A stretch of 64,000 nucleotides of DNA, from NCBI RefSeq assembly GCF_036634195.1, contig NZ_JAZIFY010000001.1, positions 3,482,501 to 3,546,500 on the forward strand, in the 5' to 3' direction. Below the pieces are notes generated by a model. The model saw only the letters and a list, made by a program, of their open reading frames with translations, was not told where the DNA came from and searched no databases. Numbering within the stretch: position 1 is the first letter of the stretch; the number at the start of each line of letters is the position of its first letter. Source of the DNA: Streptomyces sp. P9-A4 (GTDB lineage Bacteria > Actinomycetota > Actinomycetes > Streptomycetales > Streptomycetaceae). Position numbers and translations under genes: made by a program. Shown piece after piece: positions 20,579-28,985 of this stretch.

Positions 20579-21825
20579 GACGCGTCCGCGAGGGCGTCGC
20601 GTTCGGCCGCGGGACCGGTCTCCGTCCCCGCCCGGGACCGGACCGTCACGGTCGTCCCCTCCCCCACGGCGGACTCGATCGCCACGCCGAGACCCCGCCT
20701 GCGCAGTTCGCCGACGACGACCTCGCGCAGCCCGACCCCGGCCGTCACCGACGCCGGATCGAACCCGACGCCGTCGTCGTGCACGCTCAGCGTCCAGCCC
20801 TCGCCCCCGTCGAGGTGCACCACCACCTCGTGCGCGTGGGCGTGCGTACGGACGTTCAGCAGCAGGCTGTCGAGGGCGCGCTCCAGGGCCTCGGCCTGCG
20901 CGGCGGGAATCCGCAGGTCGGCGCCGAGGTCGAGCAGCGCGACGATCCCCAGGTCGGCGAAGCGGTCGCACGCCCGCTCGACCAGGGCGACGAGCCCCGC
21001 CGACGGGCCCGCGCCGTCGTCGTGCGCCCGCGCCTCGTCCCCCGCGCCCCCGTCCGGGCCCCGGCCGCGCAGATAGGAGCGCATCCGCCGGAGCTCCACC
21101 TCGGCCTGGTCGACGAGCCGGCTGCGCGGGGCGCCGTGGTTCTGCTCGGTCAGCAGGCGCATGACGGCGACGCCGTTGTGCATCATCACCCGGGCCCGCC
21201 GCTCCTCCTCGCGCCGGGCCAGCTCCGCGGCACGCGCGCGCGAGGTGTCGGCGTCGTGCGCGATGCGGCGGGTGTACCCGAAGAACATGCGGGCGACCAG
21301 GGCGTACACCACGTAGGTCAGGACGTTGCCGACGGCGGTCGAGATCATGTCGCCGCCCACCTCGCCGCCGAGATAGACCAGGTAGCAGACGGCGACGCCG
21401 AGCAGGCTGCCCGCCCAGAGGGCGAGGCCGCGCACGCCGCCCGCCGTGATGACGACGGAGAGCGCGTACCCCGGCTGGAAGGCGACCCAGGTACCGAAAC
21501 GGTCCCCCGGCGCGAGCACCAGGGGCCCGAGGACGAGCAGGGCGCAGGCCAGGGCGAAGTCCAGCACGGACACGACCGTCCCCGGCGGCCGTCTCCGCAC
21601 GAGCGTCACCACGCTCACCGCGACCGCCGCCAGCGCCGCGGCCCCCCAGCACGCGACGTAGGCGGAGGCGTGCGGGGACCTCGCCGCGCCGAGCTGAACC
21701 GCCGGAACCATCTGCGCGACGGTGCCGAGCCGGACCCCCGCGGTGAAGTAGGAGAACGCCCTCTCGACGCCGGCCTTCGTCGTGGGCAGGTCCCCGACGC
21801 GCCACAGCCCGTCCCGGATCCTCAT
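20575..21825 (-). CDS. Sensor histidine kinase, membrane-bound
   Basis: A 416-residue kinase. About six hydrophobic helices fill residues 35-215. A short linker with EEERRARVMMHNGVAVMRLL carries the presumed phosphoacceptor histidine, in an HN context rather than the usual ELHD of NarX-type kinases. The C-terminal ATPase domain shows DDGVGFDPASVTAGVGLREVV and GEGTTVTVRS. It lacks a large extracellular loop, so it may sense the membrane itself. It is coupled to the response regulator downstream. Upstream lie two 25-base direct repeats near 21994-22046. Confidence 0.8.
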   Translation of the reverse strand: MRIRDGLWRVGDLPTTKAGVERAFSYFTAGVRLGTVAQMVPAVQLGAARSPHASAYVACWGAAALAAVAVSVVTLVRRRPPGTVVSVLDFALACALLVLGPLVLAPGDRFGTWVAFQPGYALSVVITAGGVRGLALWAGSLLGVAVCYLVYLGGEVGGDMISTAVGNVLTYVVYALVARMFFGYTRRIAHDADTSRARAAELARREEERRARVMMHNGVAVMRLLTEQNHGAPRSRLVDQAEVELRRMRSYLRGRGPDGGAGDEARAHDDGAGPSAGLVALVERACDRFADLGIVALLDLGADLRIPAAQAEALERALDSLLLNVRTHAHAHEVVVHLDGGEGWTLSVHDDGVGFDPASVTAGVGLREVVVGELRRRGLGVAIESAVGEGTTVTVRSRAGTETGPAAERDALADAS

Positions 21826-22049
21826 CGTCCTCCTCGGCTCCGGGCGGCCCAGGCCACCGGAAGGTGAGCGGATTCGTCGGGCCGCGGGGCCCTGCGAACG
21901 CACGATGAAGATAGTGGAGGAAGAGGTGCGGGGAGGCCGGATCGCGGAGGATGCCGGTCCGGCCGGGCGGGACCCGGCCCCGCGCCCGCCGGGGGCGGGG
22001 CCGCCGGGCGCGGAGACGGCAAGCGCGGGGCCGCCGGGCGCGGAGACGG

Positions 22050-23162
22050 TCAGACGAGGCGGGCGAGCGCCGTCCAGGTGTTGGTTCCCGGGACTCCGTC
22101 GACCGGGCCGGTGTAGCCGCCGTACCGGGCCATCCGCTGGAGGGCGGAGTACGTGCCGCCACCGGGCGCGCCGTCGAGCGGGCCGGTGTACCCGAAGCCG
22201 GTCAGCACCTTCTGCATGCCCTTCCACGACATGGTGCCGAGCACTCCGTCGGCCGGGCCGGTGTAGCCGCCGAGCTTGGCGAGGCGCTGGAAGGCGGCCC
22301 AGGTGTTGGCGCCGGGAGCGCCGTCGATCGGACCCCCGTAGCCGAACCGGCTCAGGACGGTCTGCACGCCCTTCCACGAGTTGGTGCCCATCACGCCGTC
22401 GACCGGGCCGCCGTAGCCGCCCTTCTGCGCCAGCCGCTGGAGGGCCGAGTACGTGTTGCCACCGGGCGCGCCGTCGAGCGGGCCGGTGTAGCCGTAGCCC
22501 CGTACCGCCTGCTGCACACCGAGCCAGGTCCGGCTGCCGGGGACACCGTCCAGGGGTCCGGTGTAGCCGCCGGCGCCCGCGATCTTCTGCAGCGTCAGCC
22601 CCTCGCCCTGGACCGGGGGCGGTGTGGACCCGAAGGAGAGCGGGTTGACCCTGACGCCGCTCGGGTTGATGACGTGCCAGTGCAGGTGCGGGCCGGTCGA
22701 GTTGCCCGCGCCGTCGGCGCCCGCGGCTCCGCCGGAGAGCCCGACGACCGTCCCGGGGCCCACGGAGGCGCCGTTGGCGAGCAGGAACCTCGACAGGTGC
22801 ATGTACTGGCTGCGGTATCCGTCGCTGTGGTGGATGGTGACGGTGTGTCCGCCGGTGCCGTTGTACGGGATGTTCTCGATCGTTCCGGCGGCGCAGGCGG
22901 GGAGCGAGGTCCCCACGGCCATGCCGAAGTCGACGCCGTTGTGGTTCGGCGGGTCCCACTGGCCGGTGATGGCGTACGCGGCGAAGGGGTTGTAGATCGC
23001 GGGGACCGCGTACGCGGTGGTGGGCAGGACGAGGCCGCCGGCGGCGAGCGCTCCGCCGCCCACGACCGCTCCCCGCAGCAGGGTGCGGCGGCTGACGCCG
23101 GTCGGGACGTGGGGGTCGTCCTGGCCGCCGCCACGACGGTGCCGTGCCTCGGTCTCGGTCAA
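22050..23162 (-). CDS. Tat-exported M23 peptidase with seven 25-residue C-terminal repeats
   Basis: A 370-residue protein. A twin-arginine signal (SRRTLLRGAVVGGG) leads into an M23/LytM domain with zinc ligands in NHNGVDFG and GPHLHWH. The second half is seven tandem units of about 25 residues with the pattern GYxGPxDGxxGxxTWxxxQ. These resemble actinobacterial peptidoglycan-binding repeats. The enzyme should cut peptide cross-links in the cell wall. Units alternate between two flavours (GGY..DGVPG and FGY..DGAPG), as if amplified in pairs. It is divergent from a decayed paralogue carrying the same repeat. Confidence 0.85.
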   Translation of the reverse strand: MTETEARHRRGGGQDDPHVPTGVSRRTLLRGAVVGGGALAAGGLVLPTTAYAVPAIYNPFAAYAITGQWDPPNHNGVDFGMAVGTSLPACAAGTIENIPYNGTGGHTVTIHHSDGYRSQYMHLSRFLLANGASVGPGTVVGLSGGAAGADGAGNSTGPHLHWHVINPSGVRVNPLSFGSTPPPVQGEGLTLQKIAGAGGYTGPLDGVPGSRTWLGVQQAVRGYGYTGPLDGAPGGNTYSALQRLAQKGGYGGPVDGVMGTNSWKGVQTVLSRFGYGGPIDGAPGANTWAAFQRLAKLGGYTGPADGVLGTMSWKGMQKVLTGFGYTGPLDGAPGGGTYSALQRMARYGGYTGPVDGVPGTNTWTALARLV

Positions 23163-23189
23163 CGCTTCTCCCTGAGCTGTGGTCTCGGG

Positions 23190-23274
23190 CGGGTCTTACA
23201 GCGGGCCTTTCAACGGATCCTTCAGCCGGTCTTTTAGCGGGTCTTGCAAGGGGGTCTTACAGACCGGTCTTCCG
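23190..23274. repeat. Degenerate 12-bp tandem repeat (seven copies)
   Basis: Seven consecutive 12-13-base units of the form (C/A)(G/C)GGTCTTnCAG fill the leader just upstream of the M23 peptidase gene. On the minus strand they would spell repeating LKDP-like residues, but no gene there has a plausible start. Confidence 0.7.
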
Positions 23275-23319
23275 CCGGGGCCGTACGGAGGTTCGCGAGC
23301 CCACTCATCCCATCCGGCC

Positions 23320-23398
23320 GCCCGGACGCCGACAACCCAACGAACGCGCGGAACCGGGCCTCGAATCCGCGCTTTCGTTGGGTTGTCGGCGTCCGGGC
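23320..23398. repeat. Long inverted repeat between two cell-wall hydrolase genes
   Basis: Perfect 25-bp arms (23320-23344 with 23374-23398). After one mismatch the stem continues for several more pairs. It sits in a divergent promoter region, where a terminator is not expected; it may be a small mobile-element relic or a regulatory hairpin. Confidence 0.75.
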
Positions 23399-23458
23399 GA
23401 TGGGGTGGTCTTGACCGGTCCGAGGCCGGGCGGCAGCGCAGGAATTCCAGGAGGTCAG

Positions 23459-24351
23459 GTGCCGATGTGGGTTGATGGCGAGCGACAGGACACGTCGCGG
23501 CGGTCCGTCCTGCGGACCGCCGGCGTGCTGGTCCCGGGACTGCTCCCGGGGGTGGGCGCGAGCGGCACGGCATCGGCGGCGGGGTCCCCCGGAGCCTCGG
23601 CGGGCCCGACCGTCTCCTGAGCGGCACCGGACCGGTCGTCCGGACCCGATGGGTCCGGCCCGGTCGTCCGGCCGGGCAGACGGCTCGGTCTTCGTTCGGC
23701 GGCGAGCACGGTGGGTGGCTTCGCCGCACCTGACCAGAGGGGCGCGAGTTGACGAGAACGGTCGCCGGGGCTGAGCAGTGGGCTCGCCTGCACGTCACCG
23801 ACGGTGGTGACGCCGGCTTCGACAACGGCTACGACTGGAACGACATGTGCCAGTCGCTCATGTTCCGGGCCTGCGATCTGAGCAGCTCGCGCGGCACGGC
23901 GTACAACGCGTGGGAGGCGTCCGGGGAAGGGCATCCGGACTGGTCCGCCGCACCTCGCGGCGCCTTCCACCGGTGGGCCGACGCGGTACGGAACACCCCC
24001 GGCCACGTGGCCCTGGACCTCGACGGCGGCGGCACCCGCCGTCTGATGGCGACGACGCACCTGTCAGGCGGGGGCGCTCCCGGCCCCGGGGGCACCACGC
24101 AGCGGGTCCTGCAGACGCTCACCCAGCGCGGCGGCTGCACCGGGCCGGTCGACGGCGCGGTCGACGTCAACGGCTGGCAGGCCGTACAGACCGCGGTCGA
24201 CGTCAACGGCTGGCAGGCCGTACAGACCGCGATCGACGTCAACGGCTGGCAGGCCGTACAGACCGCGGTCCGCGGCTAGGGGTACGCCGGACCGGTCGAC
24301 GGCGCACCGGGCACAAACACGTACCGGGCCTTGACGAATCCGGTCACCTGA
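23459..24351 (+). pseudogene. Decayed Tat-exported CHAP/NlpC-like cell-wall hydrolase with peptidoglycan-binding repeat
   Basis: The pieces of one gene are spread over two frames. The first ORF has GGAGG, a GTG/ATG start and a Tat signal (RRSVLRTAG), then stops at 23620. A second frame (from 23749) encodes a CHAP/NlpC-like domain with a likely catalytic Cys in YDWNDMCQSL and His in NTPGHVALDL, then a single GGCTGPVDGA repeat start. Next come three 36-bp copies of VDVNGWQAVQTA. A TAG at 24277-24279 is followed in the same frame by GYAGPVDGAPGTNTYRAL and then a TGA. The repeat resembles those of the adjacent M23 peptidase. I read it as a pseudogene; stop-codon readthrough is a weaker alternative. 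Confidence 0.7.
24160..24267 (+). repeat. Three tandem 36-bp repeats inside the decayed hydrolase
   Basis: Units at 24160-24195, 24196-24231 and 24232-24267 are identical except for one base. Each encodes 12 residues (VDVNGWQAVQTA). The near-identity implies recent slippage expansion. Confidence 0.9.
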
Positions 24352-24421
24352 CACGGCACGGAGGCCCTGGCCGACGTGGCCGCCCGGCCCGGCACGGACG
24401 GACGGCTCCGGAGACGCGAGA

Positions 24422-24450
24422 AGGCCCCCACCGTGTACCGGTGGGGGCCT
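24422..24450. terminator. Terminator hairpin between the decayed hydrolase and the phosphoribosyltransferase gene
   Basis: A 12-bp stem (24422-24433 with 24439-24450) and a five-base loop between convergent units. Confidence 0.8.
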
Positions 24451-24474
24451 CCTCGGTCCCGCCAGGGAACCGGC

Positions 24475-24972
24475 TCAGGCGTCGAGCACCTGACCCTCAC
24501 GCTTGACGACGGGCGGCAAGACCGACCAGGGGAAGTTGATCCACTCGTCGGTCTTCTTCCACACGTACTCGCACTTCACCAGGGAGTGCGACTTCTCGTA
24601 GATGACGGCCGAACGGACCTCGGCGACATGGTCGACGCAGAAGTCGTGGACGAGCTTGAGGGTCTTGCCCGTGTCGGCGACGTCGTCGGCGATGAGCACC
24701 TTCTTGTCGCTGAAGTCGATCGCGTTCGGGACGGGCGCCAGCATGACCGGCATCTCCAGGGTCGTGCCGACCCCGGTGTAGAACTCCACGTTCACCAGGT
24801 GGATGTTCTTGCAGTCCAGGGCGTAGGCCAGCCCGCCGGCGACGAAGACACCGCCGCGGGCGATCGACAGCACGACGTCCGGCTCGTAACCGTCGTCGGC
24901 GACGGCCTGCGCCAGCTCGCGGACGGCGAGCCCGAAACCCTCGTACGTCAGGTTCTCGCGTACTTCACTCAT
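24475..24972 (-). CDS. Phosphoribosyltransferase (type I PRTase)
   Basis: A 165-residue enzyme. The PRPP-binding loop VLIADDVADTGKTLK and the substrate-side SIARGGVFVAGGLAYAL are intact. It resembles hypoxanthine/xanthine-guanine-type salvage enzymes found beside dcd in Streptomyces. The exact base is uncertain. The start is the ATG at MSEVRENLTYEGF. The dcd gene lies immediately upstream on the same strand (stop about 13 bp away), which fits a nucleotide-metabolism pair. Confidence 0.8.
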   Translation of the reverse strand: MSEVRENLTYEGFGLAVRELAQAVADDGYEPDVVLSIARGGVFVAGGLAYALDCKNIHLVNVEFYTGVGTTLEMPVMLAPVPNAIDFSDKKVLIADDVADTGKTLKLVHDFCVDHVAEVRSAVIYEKSHSLVKCEYVWKKTDEWINFPWSVLPPVVKREGQVLDA

Positions 24973-24985
24973 GTCTGCGACCGCC

Positions 24986-25561
24986 TCACACCTGGGTCCG
25001 ATGGAAGTTCATGAACGAGCGGGAGGCCGTCGGCCCCCGCTGGCCCTGGTACCGGGAGCCGTACCGCTCACTCCCGTACGGGAACTCGGCGGGCGTGCTG
25101 AGCCGGAACATGCAGAGCTGCCCGATCTTCATACCCGGCCAGAGCTTGATCGGCAGGGTGGCGAGGTTCGAGAGTTCCAGGGTCACGTGCCCCGAGAAAC
25201 CGGGGTCGATGAACCCGGCGGTCGAGTGCGTGACCAGCCCGAGCCGCCCCAGGGAACTCTTCCCCTCGAGGCGCGACGCGATGTCGTCCGGAAGGGTGAT
25301 GACCTCGTAGGTCGAGGCGAGGACGAACTCGCCGGGGTGGAGGATGAACGCCTCGTCCCCCTCCGGCTCGACCTCACGGGTCAGGTCCAGCTGCTCGACG
25401 GCGGGGTCGATGTGGGGGTAGCGGTGGTTCTCGAACACCCGGAAGAAGCGGTCAAGCCTCACGTCGATGCTCGAGGGCTGCACCATGGATTCGTCGTACG
25501 GGTCGATGCGCACCCGTCCGGCATCGATCTCGGCCCGGATGTCCTTGTCTGAGAGAAGCAC
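24986..25561 (-). CDS. dcd: dCTP deaminase
   Basis: A 191-residue enzyme of normal length. It shows [12 protein letters not shown] at the N-terminus, the substrate-contact region [21 protein letters not shown] with the catalytic Glu/Ser neighbourhood, and a C-terminal [18 protein letters not shown] arm. It converts dCTP to dUTP, supplying dUMP for thymidylate synthesis. The start is a GTG. It probably shares an operon with the phosphoribosyltransferase gene. Confidence 0.95.
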   Translation of the reverse strand: MLLSDKDIRAEIDAGRVRIDPYDESMVQPSSIDVRLDRFFRVFENHRYPHIDPAVEQLDLTREVEPEGDEAFILHPGEFVLASTYEVITLPDDIASRLEGKSSLGRLGLVTHSTAGFIDPGFSGHVTLELSNLATLPIKLWPGMKIGQLCMFRLSTPAEFPYGSERYGSRYQGQRGPTASRSFMNFHRTQV

Positions 25562-25629
25562 GCCCCCACGATACGCAGAGGGCGCGGACCTGCCCCAATC
25601 GGCAGGCGCCCGCGCCCCGGCACCACGGC

Positions 25630-25803
25630 TCAGCGCCGCCCGGCCTCCACAGGCACCGCGTGCCGCAGCCGCGCACACCGCGGACACCGGATGAGCCGCC
25701 CTGGCCCGATCCGCCCGGCCCCGAGCTGCTGAAGCGGGAACGAAGCGGTACTGAACACGTGCCCCTCGGCACAACGGACGACGGTGCGCTCCATCGAACC
25801 CAT
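25630..25803 (-). CDS. Small zinc-ribbon-like protein
   Basis: A 57-residue protein with two metal-ligand-like clusters: [12 protein letters not shown] and [11 protein letters not shown]. This pattern fits a compact zinc ribbon. The sequence is the kind of short conserved protein often seen near dcd in Streptomyces, with no known role. I chose the ATG giving MGSMERTVV, which has a GGGAAGGGA upstream. Confidence 0.65.
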   Translation of the reverse strand: MGSMERTVVRCAEGHVFSTASFPLQQLGAGRIGPGRLIRCPRCARLRHAVPVEAGRR

Positions 25804-25965
25804 CAAGTCCCTTCCCCTACACATGCGGTGGACGAGCAGCCACATTAGGGGATGAAGGGGACACCCTCCAGACGGCACTCCGCACACGAAAAGGCGTGAG
25901 CTTCGCCTCAAGTGGACCATGGGGTACAGTGTGCAACGATGCGGCAGGGATCATCCGGCCGCTCT

Positions 25966-26039
25966 GCGGATGTAGTTTAATGGTAGAACATGAGCTTCCC
26001 AAGCTTATAGCGCGGGTTCGATTCCCGTCATCCGCTCCA
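25966..26039 (+). tRNA. tRNA-Gly (anticodon CCC)
   Basis: A complete cloverleaf: acceptor GCGGATG paired with CATCCGC, D-arm around TTTAATGGTAGAAC, anticodon loop TTCCCAA (anticodon CCC), T-arm GGGTTCGATTCCC, and an encoded CCA. It is the left anchor of the att repeats: its 3' half from 25996 recurs six times downstream. Confidence 0.97.
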
Positions 26040-26044
26040 CGACA

Positions 26045-26071
26045 AAGCCCCAGGTCAGAGACCTGGGGCTT
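26045..26071 (+). terminator. Terminator of tRNA-Gly
   Basis: An 11-bp stem with a five-base loop followed by TGTTTGTT. The same hairpin, with changes in sequence, follows every downstream att copy. Confidence 0.85.
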
Positions 26072-26180
26072 GTTTGTTGCCCGATCCAGATCCGAGCCTC
26101 ACACCACCTGTGCACCACATGGGCCCCCGCATGGCCCGTAGTTGGTGCTCAGCTGACGTAGGGATCCGCGTCAGATCCGG

Positions 26181-26722
26181 TCAGGGCGCCGCATTGCGCA
26201 GGTCGGGGCGGTTCCTGGGCAGTCCGAAGCCCGCCATCTCCTTCTCCTCGTACGACAGGAACCCCAGGCTCCGGTAGAACGCGTGGTTGCGTTTGCCCGC
26301 GGGTGTCGACTCGTGGTCCGAGGACAGGAGGAAGAAGCGGCAGTGCGAGTACGCCGCATGAGGTGATCGACCAGGGACCGGCCTACGCCCTGACGGTGAT
26401 ACGCAGGGTTGACCACGACATCCTGGACGTAGCAGATGTGCTCGTCGTCGGAGATCGTCCGGGCTAGACCGAGGAGTGTTCCCGAACCGTCTCGTGCCGT
26501 GATGACCAGGTGGGAGTTGGCCAGGCCCCGGCACAGCCTGTCGACGTCGCGGGTGTAACCCTCCCATCCGACCGAGTCGTAGAGGCTCAGCATCTCCTCC
26601 GGATCGAATGCATCCTCTTTCACTACAAACACACTGAACCCCCCATGCGGCAGCGCCGCTCCTCGTCCCCGCCACACCCCGACCGACTCCACGTCCGTCG
26701 GCCCAGTCCAGATCGGTACCAC
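26181..26722 (-). pseudogene. Frameshifted GNAT N-acetyltransferase
   Basis: The first frame encodes a GNAT core (VFVVKEDAFDPEEML, ITARDGSGTLLGLARTISDD, VQDVVVNPAYHRQGVGRSLV with the acetyl-CoA loop QGVGRS). Near 26357, after LVDHLM, the sense sequence moves to another frame (AYSHCRFFLLSSDHESTPAG, then FYRSLGFLSYEEKEMAGFGL). One missing base explains it. The intact protein would be about 150-180 residues. A sequencing error cannot be excluded. It is the first gene of cassette 1. Confidence 0.75.
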
Positions 26723-26755
26723 ACTCTGCGCCGCGTGCGAGTGCTTCGCGACACG

Positions 26756-27391
26756 TCAGGTTGAGCCCGCCCTCCTCTCGGACGTCCCGGCAGCCGCGAA
26801 GATCCGGTCCAGGTGGTGGCGGAGCACCGCGATCGCCGACTCCGGACTCCGCTGGCCCACGAGGATGCTGGTGCCCATGGTCGCCGCCATCGCGAGCAGG
26901 CTGATCGCCTCCGTGCGCGCGTCGGCGTCCGGGTCGGCCAGGCCGGTCCCCTGCGCCTGCTCGAGGAGCCCGGTCATGGCGTTCTCCGCGGCGTCGGGGT
27001 TGTCGATGAAGGGCTGGGCGGCCAGCGCCTCGTCGGTCACCGACAGGATCGCGTAGGAGCTGTACAGCAGGTGGAACGTGCGGCTTTCCTCGTCGGTCGG
27101 CAGCGAGGCCAGCAGCAGCGCCTCCACCGTGACGCGCGGGCCCGGGTCCGGGCCGACAGCGGCCAAGCGGGCACCCACCCTCGCGGTGAAGCGGTCGGTC
27201 AGGTGCTGGAGGCCGTAGAGGAGAAGCTTCTCCTTGGTGTCGAAGTAGTACTGCACGAGCCGGAGCGACACACCGGCCTCCGCGGCCACGTCGCGCATGC
27301 CGACGGCATGCAGCCCCTGCCGCCCCGCGACCCGGATGAGCGCCTCGGCGATCTGGGCGCGCCGCTCCTCGTGATCCACACGCTTCGGCAT
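26756..27391 (-). CDS. TetR family transcriptional regulator
   Basis: A 211-residue regulator. The N-terminal HTH reads AEALIRVAGRQGLHAVGMRDVAAEAGVSLRLVQYYFDTKEKLL, typical TetR. The C-terminal ligand domain is helical. It is divergent from the alpha/beta hydrolase gene and most likely represses it, with an inverted-repeat candidate operator between them. The start at MPKRVDHEERR was chosen because it immediately precedes the HTH. Confidence 0.88.
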   Translation of the reverse strand: MPKRVDHEERRAQIAEALIRVAGRQGLHAVGMRDVAAEAGVSLRLVQYYFDTKEKLLLYGLQHLTDRFTARVGARLAAVGPDPGPRVTVEALLLASLPTDEESRTFHLLYSSYAILSVTDEALAAQPFIDNPDAAENAMTGLLEQAQGTGLADPDADARTEAISLLAMAATMGTSILVGQRSPESAIAVLRHHLDRIFAAAGTSERRAGST

Positions 27392-27454
27392 GTTCCCGTG
27401 TCTCCGCCTGTCGATGGTGGGTTCGTGCTCCGCTACCCGAACCCCTTCATGATA

Positions 27455-27479
27455 CCGATGTACCACATTGGTGATACGG
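27455..27479. promoter_or_regulatory. Candidate TetR operator
   Basis: An imperfect inverted repeat (CCGATGTACC, five bases, GGTGATACGG) with matching outer and inner triplets. It lies between the divergent TetR and hydrolase genes, 40 bp before the hydrolase start. Confidence 0.4.
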
Positions 27480-27518
27480 TCGTACCACGAAGAACGGATC
27501 TTCACCGGAGGTGCCGCC

Positions 27519-28454
27519 GTGCCCGAGAACACCGCCCGCGTACGCGACGTCGGCCGCTACGTCAACGACACCCTGCGCGACCGCTACTTCGCCGCCGCCG
27601 ATGTCCTCTACGCAATGGGGGCACCCGCCCGCTCCGAGACGGACGTTGAGACGAGCTTCGGCACCACCCACGTCTACCGGTACGGCCCCTTGGACCCCGC
27701 CGCCGACTCCCGGACCCCGATCGTCCTGATCCACGGCGCCGGCTACAGCTCGGCGATGTGGTACCCCAACACCCCCGGGCTCAGCCTCGACCGCCCCGTC
27801 TACGCCCTCGACACCCCCGGCGACGCCAACCGCAGCGTCCACCGCGAGCCCATGTGGCAACCCGAGCGCGCAGCCCAGTGGATGGACGAGACCCTCGACG
27901 CTCTCGGCCTCGACCGGGTCCACCTCGTCGGCTCCTCCTACGGCGGCTGGCTCGTGCTCAACCAAGCCCACCGGCGGCCCGGACGGCTCGCCTCGGTCAC
28001 CGCCCTCGACCCCGGCGGCCTGGAGAAGGTCGGCCTGCGCTTCTTCGCCTGGGTCTTCGTGAGCCTGTTCGCCACCTTCGCCCCCAAGGCGCTGCGCCCC
28101 CGGCTCGCCAAGTGGCTGGACCAGCCGGTCATCGCCGTCCCCGAGATGCGCAAGTGGATCCAGCTCGGTGCACGCGCTTACCGGATCCGCCGCCCCGCAC
28201 CGCTGCCGCTGGCCGAGGACACGTTGCGATCCATCCGGACCCCGCTCTACGTCATCATGGGCAAGCACAGCCTGCTCGTGCACCCCAAGCGACAGCTGGA
28301 ACGCGTTCCGCGCCTTGTTCCCGGAGCCCGCGCCGAGATCATCACCGCGACGGGGCACGGCCCGCAAATCGACCACCCCGACGTGGTCAATGCCCGGATG
28401 TTGTCCTTCATGGAGGACGTCGACTCCCTCGACCCTGCTGCGGTCGACGCATAG
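27519..28454 (+). CDS. Alpha/beta hydrolase
   Basis: A 311-residue hydrolase. It has the oxyanion motif LIHGAGYSSAMWYP, the nucleophile elbow GSSYGG and a catalytic His in TATGHGPQIDHP; the acid is probably in the IMGKHSL region. The substrate is unknown. The GTG start has GGAGG seven bases upstream. It is paired with the divergent TetR regulator, an arrangement common for small-molecule detoxification or degradation. It is the last gene of cassette 1. Confidence 0.85.
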   Translation: MPENTARVRDVGRYVNDTLRDRYFAAADVLYAMGAPARSETDVETSFGTTHVYRYGPLDPAADSRTPIVLIHGAGYSSAMWYPNTPGLSLDRPVYALDTPGDANRSVHREPMWQPERAAQWMDETLDALGLDRVHLVGSSYGGWLVLNQAHRRPGRLASVTALDPGGLEKVGLRFFAWVFVSLFATFAPKALRPRLAKWLDQPVIAVPEMRKWIQLGARAYRIRRPAPLPLAEDTLRSIRTPLYVIMGKHSLLVHPKRQLERVPRLVPGARAEIITATGHGPQIDHPDVVNARMLSFMEDVDSLDPAAVDA

Positions 28455-28516
28455 GGCTACGACAGGGGGAAACGGCGTCGGCGACACCCGCGCCGTGCCA
28501 CAACGTGCCAGTAGGG

Positions 28517-28540
28517 GCGGTGAACAGCGGTCAACAAGGG
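28517..28540. repeat. Arm-like motif before att copy 2
   Basis: GCGGTGAACAGCGGTCAAC and flanks, 83 bp before the att core. The same motif, with small changes, precedes att copies 3-6. Confidence 0.65.
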
Positions 28541-28622
28541 GCTCGCAGAAGCAGCCGGCACAGGCCCGCTACCGAACATTCCGGCAGGTCAGGGGGCATA
28601 TGCGCGCCCAAGTGCCGGGTGA

Positions 28623-28702
28623 TTCCCAAGCTTATAGCGCGGGTTCGATTCCCGTCATCCGCTCGTAGAGACAAAGCCCCAGGTTAGGGACCTGGGGCTT
28701 TG
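28623..28702 (+). repeat. att copy 2 (tRNA-Gly 3' half plus hairpin)
   Basis: The core 28623-28664 is identical to the tRNA 3' half. A terminator-like hairpin follows at 28673-28702. The tRNA 5' half is absent, so this is an integration scar and not a gene. Confidence 0.92.
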
Positions 28703-28903
28703 TTGTTGTCCGGACCTCTCCACGGCTCGCGTGCCCAGATCCGTGCCAGATGGCTTGCTGCGGAGCGCCTGAACGCGGGCGTCGATCCCCGCTGCCACCT
28801 CGCGCTGCCGCTCCAGGTTCGCGTGTGGGCAGATCCCCACCCGCGCCGACCCGTGGATCAGCCAGGAGAAGCCGATCCAGCTGATCGGCCGCGAGTCGCG
28901 CAG

Positions 28904-28943
28904 CCGTCACGCCCCCAGACACGTGTCCTGGGGGGCGTGACGG
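28904..28943. terminator. Terminator of the FG-GAP protein gene
   Basis: A long, nearly perfect stem (about 19 bp with two single-base bulges) 43 bp beyond the stop of the minus-strand FG-GAP gene. The rest of the 320-bp interval between att copy 2 and that gene shows nothing coding. Confidence 0.7.
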
Positions 28944-28985
28944 CCAAAGGGCTCAAACGGATCGCCGCGGCCCTCGCGTCACTGG

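Noticed and set aside
21994..22046. Two 25-base direct repeats between the M23 gene and the kinase gene
   Set aside because: Real but short and GC-simple; no regulatory meaning can be argued.
24160..24267. Three 36-bp repeats as a mini CRISPR
   Set aside because: They abut each other without spacers and encode a 12-residue unit.
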